From Pseudoneobacillus sp052180215 (GTDB lineage: Bacteria > Bacillota > Bacilli > Bacillales > Cytobacillaceae), in NCBI RefSeq assembly GCF_052180215.1, contig NZ_CP197471.1, positions 3,672,001 to 3,736,000 on the forward strand: a DNA stretch of 64,000 bases, written 5' to 3'. This document shows, piece after piece, positions 1 to 8,197 of the stretch. The position numbers and the translations under genes are program-made. The notes beneath the pieces are model-generated. The model had not been told where the DNA came from and did no database searches. It saw only the letters and a list, made by a program, of their open reading frames with translations. The number at the start of each line of letters is the position of its first letter. The stretch's first letter is position 1.

Positions 1-1809
1 GGTTTCAGAAGAAGCTTGAATTTGTGCAGCTGGAAGACATACTTCTGATCCGCCCCCCAGTGTCATACCGAACGGTGCTGCAACCACTGGTTTTTTACTA
101 TATTTAATTTTCATCATGGCATTTTGGAATTGACGAACAACCATATCAATTTCGTAATAGTTATCATCCTGTGCTTCCATTAAGATCATGGCAAGGTTTG
201 CCCCAACACAGAAGTTTTTACCTTGATTTCCAATCACAAGGCCCTTATAATTTTTTTCTACTTCGTCCACTGCAAAGTTAATCATTTGAATGATATCAAA
301 TCCAATGGCGTTATTTGGAGAAGTAAACTCCAATAAGGCTACCCCGTCGCCAAGATCAATCAAGCTTGCTCCGCTATTCTTTTTAATTACTTCTTTTTGT
401 TTCTTTACGGTTTTAAGATTTATTACTTTAGGATTTTGCGAAACTTGTTTATATTCGCCATTTGAATAGTAATAAAGCTGTCCATTCTCTTCTTTATAAA
501 AAGATTCATGGCCGTTATCGAGCATTTCTTTTATCCATGTTGGAACTTGTAGGTTGCCCTCTTCCATTTTGGATACCGATTTTTTCAAACCAATCGCATC
601 CCAAGTTTCAAAAGGGCCTAATTCCCAACCGAATCCCCATTTCATTGCATTATCAACGGCAACGATGTCATCTGCAATGGTTCCAAGTAGATGCGCAGAG
701 TAGATTAATACCGGACTAAAGATATTCCATAATAATTGTCCTGCACGGTCATCCGAATATACAAGCGCTTTCAATTTATTCGCTAAGCCTTTTTCTTGCT
801 TGCTTAATTCCGTTGCTGCTGTTTTCAGCTTTTTTCTTGGACCATATTCTAATGTATTAGGGTCTAATTCAAGTATGTCTTTTCCTTGCTTTAAGAAGAA
901 TCCTTGACCTGACTTACTTCCAAGCCAACCTTTTTCAAGCATTTGCTTCATAAATGCCGGAACTTCAAAAACTTCTTTTTCGGCTCCTTCCACTTGGTCA
1001 TAGACGTTCTTTGCCACATGAGCAAAAGTATCAAGCCCTACGACATCTAAAGTACGGAAGGTCGCACTTTTTGGACGACCAATGAGAGGACCTGTAACAG
1101 AGTCCACTTCACCGACACTGTAACCGCCCTTTAACATTTCTTGAACAGTCACTAGCAGGCCGTAAGTTCCGATACGATTGGCAATAAAGTTTGGTGTATC
1201 CTTTGCTTCTACTACACCTTTACCTAATACGTCTTCGCCAAATTCCTTAATAAAAGCAAGAACTTCTGGTGATGTTTGTTTTGTTGGAATAACCTCTAGT
1301 AATTTTAAATAACTAGGTGGGTTGAAAAAGTGTGTTCCTAAGAAATGCTTTTGAAAATCTTCTGAACGGCCCTCAACCATCGCTTCCACACTTATACCAG
1401 AAGTATTAGAGCTTACAATGCTTCCTAATTTGCGGAATTGATCTACTTTATCAAAGATTTGTTTTTTTACAGCTAAATTTTCTACAACCACTTCAATTAT
1501 CCAGTCTACTTCTGCAAGTCGCTGCATATCATCTTCTAAGTTCCCCGCTTCAATTAAAGCCAAATTACTTTTTGATGTTAACGGTGCTGGCTTCTGTTTA
1601 AGAAGTTTTTGAATTGCAGTAGAACTAATTCTATTCCGTACCTGCTTGTTTTCTAATGTTAATCCTTTTGCTATTTCTGCCTCTGTTAACTCACGAGGTA
1701 CGATATCTAATAATAAAGTAGGGATTCCAATGTTCGCTAAATGGGCAGCAATCCCTGAACCCATGACACCAGAGCCTAAAACAGCAGCCTTTTTTATACT
1801 TTGGATCAA
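1..1809 (-). CDS. fadN: 3-hydroxyacyl-CoA dehydrogenase / enoyl-CoA hydratase, C-terminal part outside window
   Basis: This is the large multifunctional enzyme of fatty-acid beta-oxidation, carrying out the hydration and 3-hydroxyacyl-CoA dehydrogenation steps in the cytoplasm. The gene starts inside the window and runs off its left edge after 603 codons; the family is usually near 790 residues. The N-terminus is a Rossmann fold with the NAD motif GSGVMGSGIAAHLA at about residues 12-25, and the crotonase part follows late in the visible segment. I chose the TTG start at 1809 because AAAGGGGG lies at the right distance and the Rossmann motif follows directly. A FadR-type palindrome lies upstream. 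In B. subtilis fadN heads fadNAE, so fadA and fadE probably follow beyond the window. Confidence 0.93.
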   Translation of the reverse strand, partial: MIQSIKKAAVLGSGVMGSGIAAHLANIGIPTLLLDIVPRELTEAEIAKGLTLENKQVRNRISSTAIQKLLKQKPAPLTSKSNLALIEAGNLEDDMQRLAEVDWIIEVVVENLAVKKQIFDKVDQFRKLGSIVSSNTSGISVEAMVEGRSEDFQKHFLGTHFFNPPSYLKLLEVIPTKQTSPEVLAFIKEFGEDVLGKGVVEAKDTPNFIANRIGTYGLLVTVQEMLKGGYSVGEVDSVTGPLIGRPKSATFRTLDVVGLDTFAHVAKNVYDQVEGAEKEVFEVPAFMKQMLEKGWLGSKSGQGFFLKQGKDILELDPNTLEYGPRKKLKTAATELSKQEKGLANKLKALVYSDDRAGQLLWNIFSPVLIYSAHLLGTIADDIVAVDNAMKWGFGWELGPFETWDAIGLKKSVSKMEEGNLQVPTWIKEMLDNGHESFYKEENGQLYYYSNGEYKQVSQNPKVINLKTVKKQKEVIKKNSGASLIDLGDGVALLEFTSPNNAIGFDIIQMINFAVDEVEKNYKGLVIGNQGKNFCVGANLAMILMEAQDDNYYEIDMVVRQFQNAMMKIKYSKKPVVAAPFGMTLGGGSEVCLPAAQIQASSET

Positions 1810-1834
1810 CTTTATTTCCCCCTTTTATGCTTTT

Positions 1835-1852
1835 TGAATGAATACTCATTCA
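1835..1852. promoter_or_regulatory. FadR-type operator upstream of fadN
   Basis: An 18-bp inverted repeat, TGAATGA-ATAC-TCATTCA, sits about 25 bp upstream of the fadN start. It fits the TGAATGA...TCATTCA palindrome known for FadR (TetR family, released by long-chain acyl-CoA) in Bacillus. A further half site, TGAATGAG, lies at 1881-1888. Identity rests on this motif and its position before fadN. Confidence 0.8.
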
Positions 1853-2010
1853 TTTTATTGTTAAAAAAAATATTCGCCCTTGAATGAGTGTTACTATCTT
1901 AACTATAAAATATTTCGAAAATTTCTGCAATGCTAAACTGCTAATTTTATGAAAAGTTTTAAGACAAAAATCTTTATAAATGGACATGATAAAACATGAG
2001 GTGATATTTG

Positions 2011-2142
2011 ATGGCAAAGCAGAAAAAAGATCCTTCTAAAGCTGGTGTAAGTGCGGCAAGTGTCCAAGGTGATGCTGGTCCAAACCAAGAGCGTGAAGGA
2101 AAGAAGAAAGTAAATAGCCAAAACAATCAGTATAAAAAATAA
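2011..2142 (+). CDS. Small basic protein, YuzL-like
   Basis: A 43-residue hydrophilic, lysine-rich protein (MAKQKKDPSKAG at the start, NNQYKK at the end) with a core of ...SAASVQGDAGPN. It is preceded by GAGGTGAT at good spacing and followed at once by a strong terminator, so it is a monocistronic gene. The sequence and its place between fadN and proline dehydrogenase resemble the YuzL family of Bacillus, whose function is unknown. The basic, low-complexity composition would also fit a minor small acid-soluble spore protein. The call is from recollection of the family, so it is moderate. Confidence 0.65.
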   Translation: MAKQKKDPSKAGVSAASVQGDAGPNQEREGKKKVNSQNNQYKK

Positions 2143-2168
2143 TGAAAAGTATTGTGAAAGCACCTGGT

Positions 2169-2195
2169 CCGGACAACTTCATGTCCGGGCTTTTT
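2169..2195 (+). terminator. Terminator of the YuzL-like gene
   Basis: Hairpin with arms CCGGACA and TGTCCGG around a 6-nt loop, followed by GC and a T-run. Confidence 0.85.
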
Positions 2196-2280
2196 ATATT
2201 ACTTCCCTTATCAGGATATAATGTAGGGAAAAATCTATGATGCCATCCAATAATTTGCTTTCTATTAGATTATGAAATTA

Positions 2281-2289
2281 TGTTATAAT
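2281..2289 (+). promoter_or_regulatory. Extended -10 promoter of the proline dehydrogenase gene
   Basis: TGTTATAAT is a perfect extended -10 (TGnTATAAT) 38 bp before the ATG at 2328. No good -35 is visible at 17 bp, which is tolerable for an extended -10 promoter. Confidence 0.55.
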
Positions 2290-2327
2290 TATCCCGAAAA
2301 AATATTAGCATTAAGGGGTAAATCGAA

Positions 2328-3296
2328 ATGTTAAAAGACCTATTTATGAGCCTATCCCAAAATCAATTTTTAAATAGTACCGCAAAAAAGTACGGTTTAA
2401 AAATGGGCGCACAAAGTGTCGTAGCGGGAACAAATTTAGATGAAGCAATTAAAAGCATCAAAGAACTGAATGCTCAAGGTATCTCCTGTACGGTCGATAA
2501 TTTAGGAGAATTCGTCTTTAAAAAGGAAGAAGCGACCGATGCTAAGGAACAAATTATTGAAGTGATTGAGGCTATCCATGCTCATAAAGTCGATGCACAT
2601 ATCTCTTTAAAACCTTCACAATTAGGATTGGATATCGATTACTCATTTTGTTTGGACAATCTAAGGGAAATCGTTGAACGCGCTAACCAATACGATATTT
2701 TTATCAATATTGATATGGAAGATCATAAACGTTTACAGCCGTCCTTCGATATTTTGGACGAGCTTTCCAAAGAATATGATAATGTTGGAACGGTTATACA
2801 AGCTTATTTCTATCAGTCAGAAGAAAACATCCAAAAATATAAAAATTATCGCCTTCGAATCGTTAAAGGTGCATACAAAGAGCCAGAACAGTATGCGTAC
2901 CAAAATAAAGCAGAAATCGATGCCAATTACATTAAATTAATCGAATGGCATTTATTAAATGGAAAATTCACTTCTATTGCTACACATGACCACCTTGTCA
3001 TTAACCATGTAAAAGCATTTGTGAAAAAGAATAATATCCCTAATGATAAATTTGAGTTCCAAATGCTTTACGGTTTTAGAAAAGAACTTCAATTAAAATT
3101 AGCAAAAGAAGGCTATCAATTCTGTACGTATGTTCCATTTGGCCATGATTGGTACGGTTATTTTATGAGACGTCTCGCTGAAAGACCACAAAATTTAAAT
3201 CTAGTAGCGAAACAAGTTTTTAATACAAAAACCAACACCGTAATTGGTTTAGCTGCCGGAGCCTTTCTATTAGGAAGATTAACGAAAAAGAAATAA
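2328..3296 (+). CDS. Proline dehydrogenase (FAD), membrane-tail variant
   Basis: A 322-residue PRODH that oxidises L-proline to delta-1-pyrroline-5-carboxylate with FAD. The (beta/alpha)8 barrel ends with the hallmark substrate motif YGYFMRRLAERP, whose two arginines bind the proline carboxylate. Homologues of about 303 residues (FadM/YusM, PutB) lack the extra C-terminal segment seen here, TVIGLAAGAFLLGRLTKKK, a short hydrophobic stretch capped by lysines that may anchor the enzyme to the membrane next to the quinone pool. RBS AAGGGG precedes the ATG. It stands alone between terminators and is convergent with a second, more typical PRODH. No P5C dehydrogenase is adjacent. Confidence 0.93.
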   Translation: MLKDLFMSLSQNQFLNSTAKKYGLKMGAQSVVAGTNLDEAIKSIKELNAQGISCTVDNLGEFVFKKEEATDAKEQIIEVIEAIHAHKVDAHISLKPSQLGLDIDYSFCLDNLREIVERANQYDIFINIDMEDHKRLQPSFDILDELSKEYDNVGTVIQAYFYQSEENIQKYKNYRLRIVKGAYKEPEQYAYQNKAEIDANYIKLIEWHLLNGKFTSIATHDHLVINHVKAFVKKNNIPNDKFEFQMLYGFRKELQLKLAKEGYQFCTYVPFGHDWYGYFMRRLAERPQNLNLVAKQVFNTKTNTVIGLAAGAFLLGRLTKKK

Positions 3297-3305
3297 CAAA
3301 TACCC

Positions 3306-3333
3306 AACTCCCTCCAAATGAGGGAGTTTTTTT
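3306..3333 (+). terminator. Terminator of the plus-strand proline dehydrogenase
   Basis: Arms AACTCCCT and AGGGAGTT around a 7-nt loop, followed by a T-run. Confidence 0.85.
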
Positions 3334-3340
3334 AGAATAT

Positions 3341-3382
3341 AAAAAAGACAGCTCAGGATTTTATCCTAATCTGTCTTTTTTT
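3341..3382 (-). terminator. Terminator of the minus-strand proline dehydrogenase
   Basis: Arms AAAAAAGACAG and CTGTCTTTTTT enclose a loop that contains AGGAT/ATCCT. The flanking A and T tracts make it usable in either direction; by position it serves the gene at 3391-4305. Confidence 0.8.
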
Positions 3383-3390
3383 CTATCATT

Positions 3391-4305
3391 CTATTTAAAC
3401 ATTCCTTTTAAAACAAACCAAACGTTTGCAGGACGTTCTGCTAAACGACGCATGAAATAACCGTACCAGTCGTTTCCATAAGGTACGTAAACACGGAAGG
3501 TATAGCCTTCTTTTACTAGTTCAAGATGTCTGTCGCTTCGAATTCCGTAAAGCATTTGGAACTCAAATTGGCTTTTAGGAATATTGTGTTCTTCAGCTAA
3601 TTTCTTTGTGTATTCGATTATAGCTTCGTCATGTGAAGCAATGGCTGTGTAATTACCATTTAACAAATGAATTTTAATGATTTTCTTATAGTTTTCATCT
3701 ACGTCTTTCTTTTCAGGGAAAGCCACTTCAGGTGATTCTTTGTAAGCCCCTTTTACTAAACGGAGATTTGGAGAGTATGCATTTAATTCTTGAATATCGT
3801 CGGCAACGCTATATAAATAGGCTTGTAGTACTGTACCCACGTTATCATATTCTGACTTTAGCTTTTTGAAGATTTCTAGCGTTTTATGATAACGACTATA
3901 GTCTTCCATATCTATGGTAACAAAAATATTATATTTTTTAGCTGTATCTAAAATTCTTCTCATGTTGCGCATAATCACTTCATCAGAAATATCCATACCC
4001 ATTGAAGTCATTTTAAGGGATAGCTGAGAATTTAATTTTTCACGGCCAATAGCTTCCAGTGTAGCAATCGAATGCTCCGTTTTTTCATTTGCTTCTTGTT
4101 CCGTTTCAACAAATTCCCCTAAATAATCAATTGTTACAACTAATCCTTGTTTATTCAATTCTCTAATTACTCGAACTGCATCATCTGTCAATTCTCCAGC
4201 AACGAAACGTTGTGCCCCAAAACGAAGACCCCATTTTTTAGCAGCTTTCGTCAAGGTCTTATTTTGTGACAAAAATAGAAAGAAATCTTTCATTAATTGT
4301 TCCAT
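3391..4305 (-). CDS. Proline dehydrogenase (FAD), FadM/PutB type
   Basis: The second PRODH of the window, 304 residues, the standard length of the Bacillus FadM (YusM) and PutB enzymes. It has the same C-terminal motif, DWYGYFMRRLAERP, and ends shortly after it with no membrane tail. In B. subtilis the yusM gene sits beside fadN, as here, so this copy or its convergent neighbour is the FadM orthologue. Start ATG at 4305 is preceded by AAGGGGGAAG. A perfect cre box lies 15 bp upstream of the ATG and overlaps the leader, which predicts CcpA-dependent carbon catabolite repression of proline use. Confidence 0.94.
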   Translation of the reverse strand: MEQLMKDFFLFLSQNKTLTKAAKKWGLRFGAQRFVAGELTDDAVRVIRELNKQGLVVTIDYLGEFVETEQEANEKTEHSIATLEAIGREKLNSQLSLKMTSMGMDISDEVIMRNMRRILDTAKKYNIFVTIDMEDYSRYHKTLEIFKKLKSEYDNVGTVLQAYLYSVADDIQELNAYSPNLRLVKGAYKESPEVAFPEKKDVDENYKKIIKIHLLNGNYTAIASHDEAIIEYTKKLAEEHNIPKSQFEFQMLYGIRSDRHLELVKEGYTFRVYVPYGNDWYGYFMRRLAERPANVWFVLKGMFK

Positions 4306-4319
4306 TCCCGCTTCCCCCT

Positions 4320-4333
4320 TGAAAACGATTTCA
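4320..4333. promoter_or_regulatory. cre site (CcpA) of the minus-strand proline dehydrogenase
   Basis: TGAAAACGATTTCA fits the Bacillus cre consensus TGWAANCGNTNWCA at every defined position. It lies 15-28 bp upstream of the start codon, so repression would be by promoter or roadblock action. Confidence 0.75.
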
Positions 4334-4573
4334 AAAAACTATTCCTTCAATAATAAATGATTATATATGCCGTACCCATTTTATCATTTTTATACATTTT
4401 TGAATATGTTTTCTAAAATAATTTTTTGTGAAATGTTTTCAACAATATCAAGATTTTGGAATAGTTATTTATTCACTGAGGAAACCTATTTTCGTAAACT
4501 TCCATTCTTAGATAAAAAAAACAAAATGGTTTTTTGCTTTTACTAAAAACTATTCCAAAGGAGGAATTTGAGA

Positions 4574-4846
4574 ATGCAGCAACAAAATATGAACATGCAA
4601 AATCAACAGGGTTTAATGCAGACCCCCCCTGCAGTTATTACTGGTAAGGATTCCAACTATATCGTTGATATGCTATCGTGGAATCTATTAGCAACGAAGA
4701 AGGCGCATTTTTTTGCCGCACAATGTCAGGATCCAGAAATTAAAGCGCTTATTGACCAATGTGGACAAATGCACCAACGCCATTATCAACAAATCCTAAA
4801 TCACATGAATAGTCATCTACAAAACCAAACCTTGGGAATGCAATAG
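4574..4846 (+). CDS. Spore coat protein, CotF-like short form
   Basis: A 90-residue protein with a Gln/Asn/Met-rich N-terminus and a helical segment (GKDSNYIVDMLSWNLLATKK) typical of the N-terminal half of the ferritin-like CotF coat family. It is followed 12 bp later by a longer CotF-domain gene, so the two are an operon expressed in the mother cell by inference. I use the ATG at 4574, nine bases after AAAGGAGG; a TTG at 4568 in the same frame is too close to the RBS. Confidence 0.8.
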   Translation: MQQQNMNMQNQQGLMQTPPAVITGKDSNYIVDMLSWNLLATKKAHFFAAQCQDPEIKALIDQCGQMHQRHYQQILNHMNSHLQNQTLGMQ

Positions 4847-4858
4847 GAGGTAAGAAAG

Positions 4859-5203
4859 ATGAATCAAAACCAACAAAAAGTTCAAAACCCAGAAACACCT
4901 ATACAAAAAACACCACAAATGAACGACCGTGATTTTATTAACGATATTTTACAAACGGAAAAGTATTTTACAGATGCTTATAGTGTTGCGATGAATGAAG
5001 CTAGCCATGATGGGCTTTACCAAGATATATTGGCTATCTGTACAGAAACACAAAATATGCAGCGTGATCTTTATAACATGATGTTCAAAAAAGGCTGGTA
5101 CAAATTAGAAGCTGCGGAGCAACAAAAGCTTCAGCAATCCTATCAGCAATTCCAAGGCTATACAAACCAATTCCCGTATGGAAACGGTCAATCACTGCAA
5201 TAG
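4859..5203 (+). CDS. Spore coat protein, CotF family (YusN-like)
   Basis: A 114-residue protein with a Gln-rich leader and a CotF domain at about residues 22-90 (NDRDFINDILQTEKYFTDAY, then TQNMQRDLYNMMFKKGWY). The CotF family forms the inner structural layers of the Bacillus spore coat. RBS AGGAGG lies just before the ATG, and the stop of the upstream coat gene is 12 bp away. In B. subtilis yusN is likewise near yusM, which supports orthology. A bidirectional terminator closes the operon. Confidence 0.85.
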   Translation: MNQNQQKVQNPETPIQKTPQMNDRDFINDILQTEKYFTDAYSVAMNEASHDGLYQDILAICTETQNMQRDLYNMMFKKGWYKLEAAEQQKLQQSYQQFQGYTNQFPYGNGQSLQ

Positions 5204-5222
5204 TTCATTATTGGCAAAAAAT

Positions 5223-5255
5223 AAGGGTTTGGCACATAATGGCCAAACCCTTTTA
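5223..5255. terminator. Bidirectional terminator between coat operon and yusU-like gene
   Basis: An 11-bp stem, AAGGGTTTGGC with GCCAAACCCTT, has T-rich flanks on both strands. Its right end overlaps the stop codon of the minus-strand gene. Confidence 0.85.
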
Positions 5256-5504
5256 TTTACGATTTGCTGCACGATGCTTTTCATTCAATTCCTTGATTTC
5301 TTCCATGACTTTTTTCATTTCATCTTTTGCCTCAGGATATAGCTCATTCCAGTGCTTAGCTAAGGCTGGCATAGACTTAGCAACATGGGAATACAAGGCC
5401 CACATGGTAACCTTTTCTTTGATTTCATCACTTGATTCACCCACAAGCAATTCACTATATTTACTCATCAATGCTTCGAATTGTTGAACAAAAGCTTTGT
5501 TCAT
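5253..5504 (-). CDS. YusU-like small protein (DUF2573 type)
   Basis: An 83-residue, highly charged helical protein (MNKAFVQQFEALMSKYSELL at the start, KELNEKHRAANRK at the end) that resembles YusU of B. subtilis, a protein of unknown role that also lies beside yusV. I chose the ATG at 5504, preceded by GAGGGTAGG; the frame is open a little further upstream. Its start lies inside the 3' end of the FhuF-like gene, a 44-bp overlap that suggests translational coupling at the end of the siderophore operon. Confidence 0.7.
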   Translation of the reverse strand: MNKAFVQQFEALMSKYSELLVGESSDEIKEKVTMWALYSHVAKSMPALAKHWNELYPEAKDEMKKVMEEIKELNEKHRAANRK

Positions 5505-6276
5505 TTTGACACCTACCCTCTTCACTTAGTTGATAGCATGGACATATGCTGCATCTTTTGTTACTACCTTCTAATTTATAGGAAAAGCAACACGTTTTCC
5601 GTATCCGAATATACTTTTCTGTCTGCTGATGGTAGATTTTTTTAGAATCATATTTAGATAGTGGATTATGATTGTAGGCACCAAACAGATGACCTGGTGC
5701 TTCAAAAAACAAATAGTTAAAATCTTCACGTACGATTTCTTTCCGTTCTGCGTTGCTCTCAAGAACGTTTTCATATAACCAAAAGAGATAGACGGCTATA
5801 TTTTCCCAAAGAATTAATTTTGAAATTTTGGCTGTCTTTGAAATTTTTTCTATCAATAAGAAAATATGATGAGCAAAAACGTCTTTTACATATTGCTCTC
5901 GCCACTTCTTTCGATCACCTTGCATCGGATGAAAAGACAAATCCTTAAAATAAAACTTTGGCAGCCAATTTCCGTCCTCATAATGAGATACAAGTGTAAT
6001 ATTGCTCGTTTTTACATTTAACGCACGGTCCGAATGTGACATGGTAAAAAAAGACATAGCTGCAAAAAAGGCATATCTTTTTATGATCATAGAGGCTGCT
6101 ACTTTCTCATTAGGAGCACATATTCCATTCTTTACCTTTTGAAGATAGCTATTCATATCACCCTTTAATAAGGTATCTATTTCAATAGTAAGTGGTTCGC
6201 TATTTAAGTCTTCACTTAAACGAAACCATAAAAGTGTGGTGATATCTTTTTTATCATTGGTATCAATATTAACCAT
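5461..6276 (-). CDS. FhuF-like ferric-siderophore reductase
   Basis: A 271-residue protein with the FhuF C-terminal 2Fe-2S signature: TCCFSYKL, then CSICP about 11 residues later (C-C-x11-C-x2-C). FhuF-type proteins reduce the iron in imported ferric siderophores in the cytoplasm and so release it. The reading frame continues for about 25 poorly conserved residues past the last Fe-S cysteine and overlaps the next gene by 44 bp. Its start overlaps the stop of the ATPase gene by 8 bp, so it is translationally coupled to the transporter. Confidence 0.82.
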   Translation of the reverse strand: MVNIDTNDKKDITTLLWFRLSEDLNSEPLTIEIDTLLKGDMNSYLQKVKNGICAPNEKVAASMIIKRYAFFAAMSFFTMSHSDRALNVKTSNITLVSHYEDGNWLPKFYFKDLSFHPMQGDRKKWREQYVKDVFAHHIFLLIEKISKTAKISKLILWENIAVYLFWLYENVLESNAERKEIVREDFNYLFFEAPGHLFGAYNHNPLSKYDSKKIYHQQTEKYIRIRKTCCFSYKLEGSNKRCSICPCYQLSEEGRCQNEQSFCSTIRSIDE

Positions 6277-7087
6277 TGGCTACAACCGCCTTTTGTAATA
6301 CACATCTTCCCTTACCATAAGGAATACAAAGAGGGGTACCAAACAAAGGATCCACCGTTACTTGGCAATCCATACCAAATACTTCTTTTACTAGATGACA
6401 ATTAATGACGTATTCTGGTTTTCCTTGAGCAAAAATCTTTTTATCCTTGATAGCCACAATATTGTGTGCGTAGCGGCATGCTAAATTTAAATCGTGAAGA
6501 ACCATAACAATCGTTCTTTTTTCTGTTTCATTTAATTCAAAAAGCAGATCTAAAATTTCAATTTGGTGGGTCATGTCTAAATAAGTAGTAGGTTCATCCA
6601 AGAGGATAATGTCGGTATCTTGTGCTAGTGTCATCGCAATCCATGCTCGTTGGCGTTGTCCACCCGATAAAGAGTCTACCGTTCTTTCCTGTAAGTCCTC
6701 CAAACCTGTTGCCCTTAGTGCATTCTTAACCTTTTGCTCATCCTCTTCGCTCCATTGCTTTAGCCAAGATTGATAAGGGTATCTGCCTTGTTTGACAAGC
6801 TGTAACACAGTAAGGCCTTCTGGTGCTGAAGGAGATTGTGGAAGAATCGCCATTTTTTTGGCGATTTCTTTCGTTGACTGCTTAGCAATCTCTTTCCCCT
6901 CTAATACAATAGAACCAGAAACTGGCTTTAATAATCTTGCTATGGAGCGAAGTAATGTGGATTTTCCGCAACCGTTCCCACCAATAAAAACCGTAATCTC
7001 GCCTTTGGGTATTTTTAAATCAAGCTCATCTATTATTAATGTATCCCCGTATGATAAAGTTAGGCTTTTCGTCTCAATTGCTTGCAT
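6269..7087 (-). CDS. yusV: Iron-siderophore ABC transporter ATPase (YusV/FecE-like)
   Basis: The ATPase subunit that powers ferric-siderophore import. It shows Walker A GGNGCGKST (about residues 36-44), Q-loop LPQSP, signature LSGGQRQRAW, Walker B DIILLDEPT and the H-loop VLHDLN. About 272 residues, as usual for FecE/FhuC proteins. The frame is open from a GTG at 7099, but AAAGGAG abuts that codon, so the ATG at 7087 (or GTG at 7090) is the better start. It follows the second permease by about 55 bp. In B. subtilis YusV is a shared ATPase for several siderophore permeases; here it is encoded directly with one pair. Confidence 0.92.
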   Translation of the reverse strand: MQAIETKSLTLSYGDTLIIDELDLKIPKGEITVFIGGNGCGKSTLLRSIARLLKPVSGSIVLEGKEIAKQSTKEIAKKMAILPQSPSAPEGLTVLQLVKQGRYPYQSWLKQWSEEDEQKVKNALRATGLEDLQERTVDSLSGGQRQRAWIAMTLAQDTDIILLDEPTTYLDMTHQIEILDLLFELNETEKRTIVMVLHDLNLACRYAHNIVAIKDKKIFAQGKPEYVINCHLVKEVFGMDCQVTVDPLFGTPLCIPYGKGRCVLQKAVVANG

Positions 7088-7141
7088 CACACCATTCACT
7101 CCTTTTGCTTTTCTTATCTGGTTGTTTAATTTTTATGGTTA

Positions 7142-8197
7142 TTAAGAATTACGCGTTTTATATAGTAAGTAAATAAAGTATGGGGCTCCGATACTTGCTG
7201 TAAATACTCCCGCGGGAACTTCCAATGGTGAAAACATTGTTCTGCCAATTAGGTCCGCTACCATAACCAGGATCCCTCCAATTAGTGCAGCTACAGGGAG
7301 TAATGCTCCAAAAGTTGATCCTACTAATCGTCTGGCCATATGGGGGGCCATTAATCCAACAAATCCAATTCCCCCAGCAAAAGCGACAGCGGTACCAATT
7401 AAAGCAGTAGCTAACATTAATAACCAAAATCTATGTTTTTGGACGTGACTTCCGACCCCTGTAGCTATTTCATCACCGAGTTCTTGTACATTTACATTTC
7501 TAGCCAGCATCATAATAATCGCAAAAAGAATTAACGTACAAGGCACTATGATGGCTACATTACTCCAGTTTGAACCATAGACCGTTCCAGTAAGCCAAAT
7601 ATTCGCCTGGCTTGCACGATAAATAGGTCCCATAATCATCATTAAAGTGGTTAACGCCTGCATCAAGGCAGATATTCCAATACCAATCAATACCAGGCGA
7701 ATGGGTGAAACACCATTTTTCCAAGCTAAAAAATAGACTAAGAAAGCAATAACGGCTGCTCCGATGAATGCAAAGACAGGCATCCAACTTATACTAACAG
7801 TTAATGAATTATTTTCATCACTAAATATGGCTAAAAATCCAACAACGGCTACAGCTGCACCACCCGTGATTCCTAGTATGTCTGGTGAAGCTAAAGGATT
7901 TCGAATCATGCCTTGCAATATTCCTCCAGCAACGGCAAGTGAAATCCCCACCATTAAAGCAACGATGATTCGCGGGAGTCGGAAGGATTGAATAACAAGC
8001 CGTTCCATGTCATCCCCACCACCAAAAAAAACCTTTAATACATGAAAAGGACTTATTTTCATATCTCCCATCCCTGTACTTATGACAAAAACAGAGAAGG
8101 CTATGATCAATAATACTATAGAAGTAATAAGTGCTTTTTTATCAATTAAAAAGGAAATTTTCCCTTTAAGTAGTCTTAAACCTTTATATTGATTCAT
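7142..8197 (-). CDS. yfhA: Iron-siderophore ABC permease (YfhA-like, FecCD family)
   Basis: A 351-residue FecCD/BtuC-type permease with about ten membrane segments. Typical family stretches are RLPRIIVALMVG, GGILQGMIRNPLASPDILG and GFVGLMAPHMARRLVG; the last is the EAA-like loop that contacts the ATPase. It overlaps the upstream permease by 4 bp (ATGA), so the two form a heterodimeric channel from a coupled operon. Length and order match yfiZ-yfhA of B. subtilis, which takes up hydroxamate-citrate siderophores such as schizokinen; that substrate is an inference from homology. Confidence 0.9.
   Translation of the reverse strand: MNQYKGLRLLKGKISFLIDKKALITSIVLLIIAFSVFVISTGMGDMKISPFHVLKVFFGGGDDMERLVIQSFRLPRIIVALMVGISLAVAGGILQGMIRNPLASPDILGITGGAAVAVVGFLAIFSDENNSLTVSISWMPVFAFIGAAVIAFLVYFLAWKNGVSPIRLVLIGIGISALMQALTTLMMIMGPIYRASQANIWLTGTVYGSNWSNVAIIVPCTLILFAIIMMLARNVNVQELGDEIATGVGSHVQKHRFWLLMLATALIGTAVAFAGGIGFVGLMAPHMARRLVGSTFGALLPVAALIGGILVMVADLIGRTMFSPLEVPAGVFTASIGAPYFIYLLYKTRNS

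Noticed and set aside
1933..2163. A 76-codon minus-strand frame
   Set aside because: It is the shadow of the YuzL-like gene, which has an RBS and a terminator.
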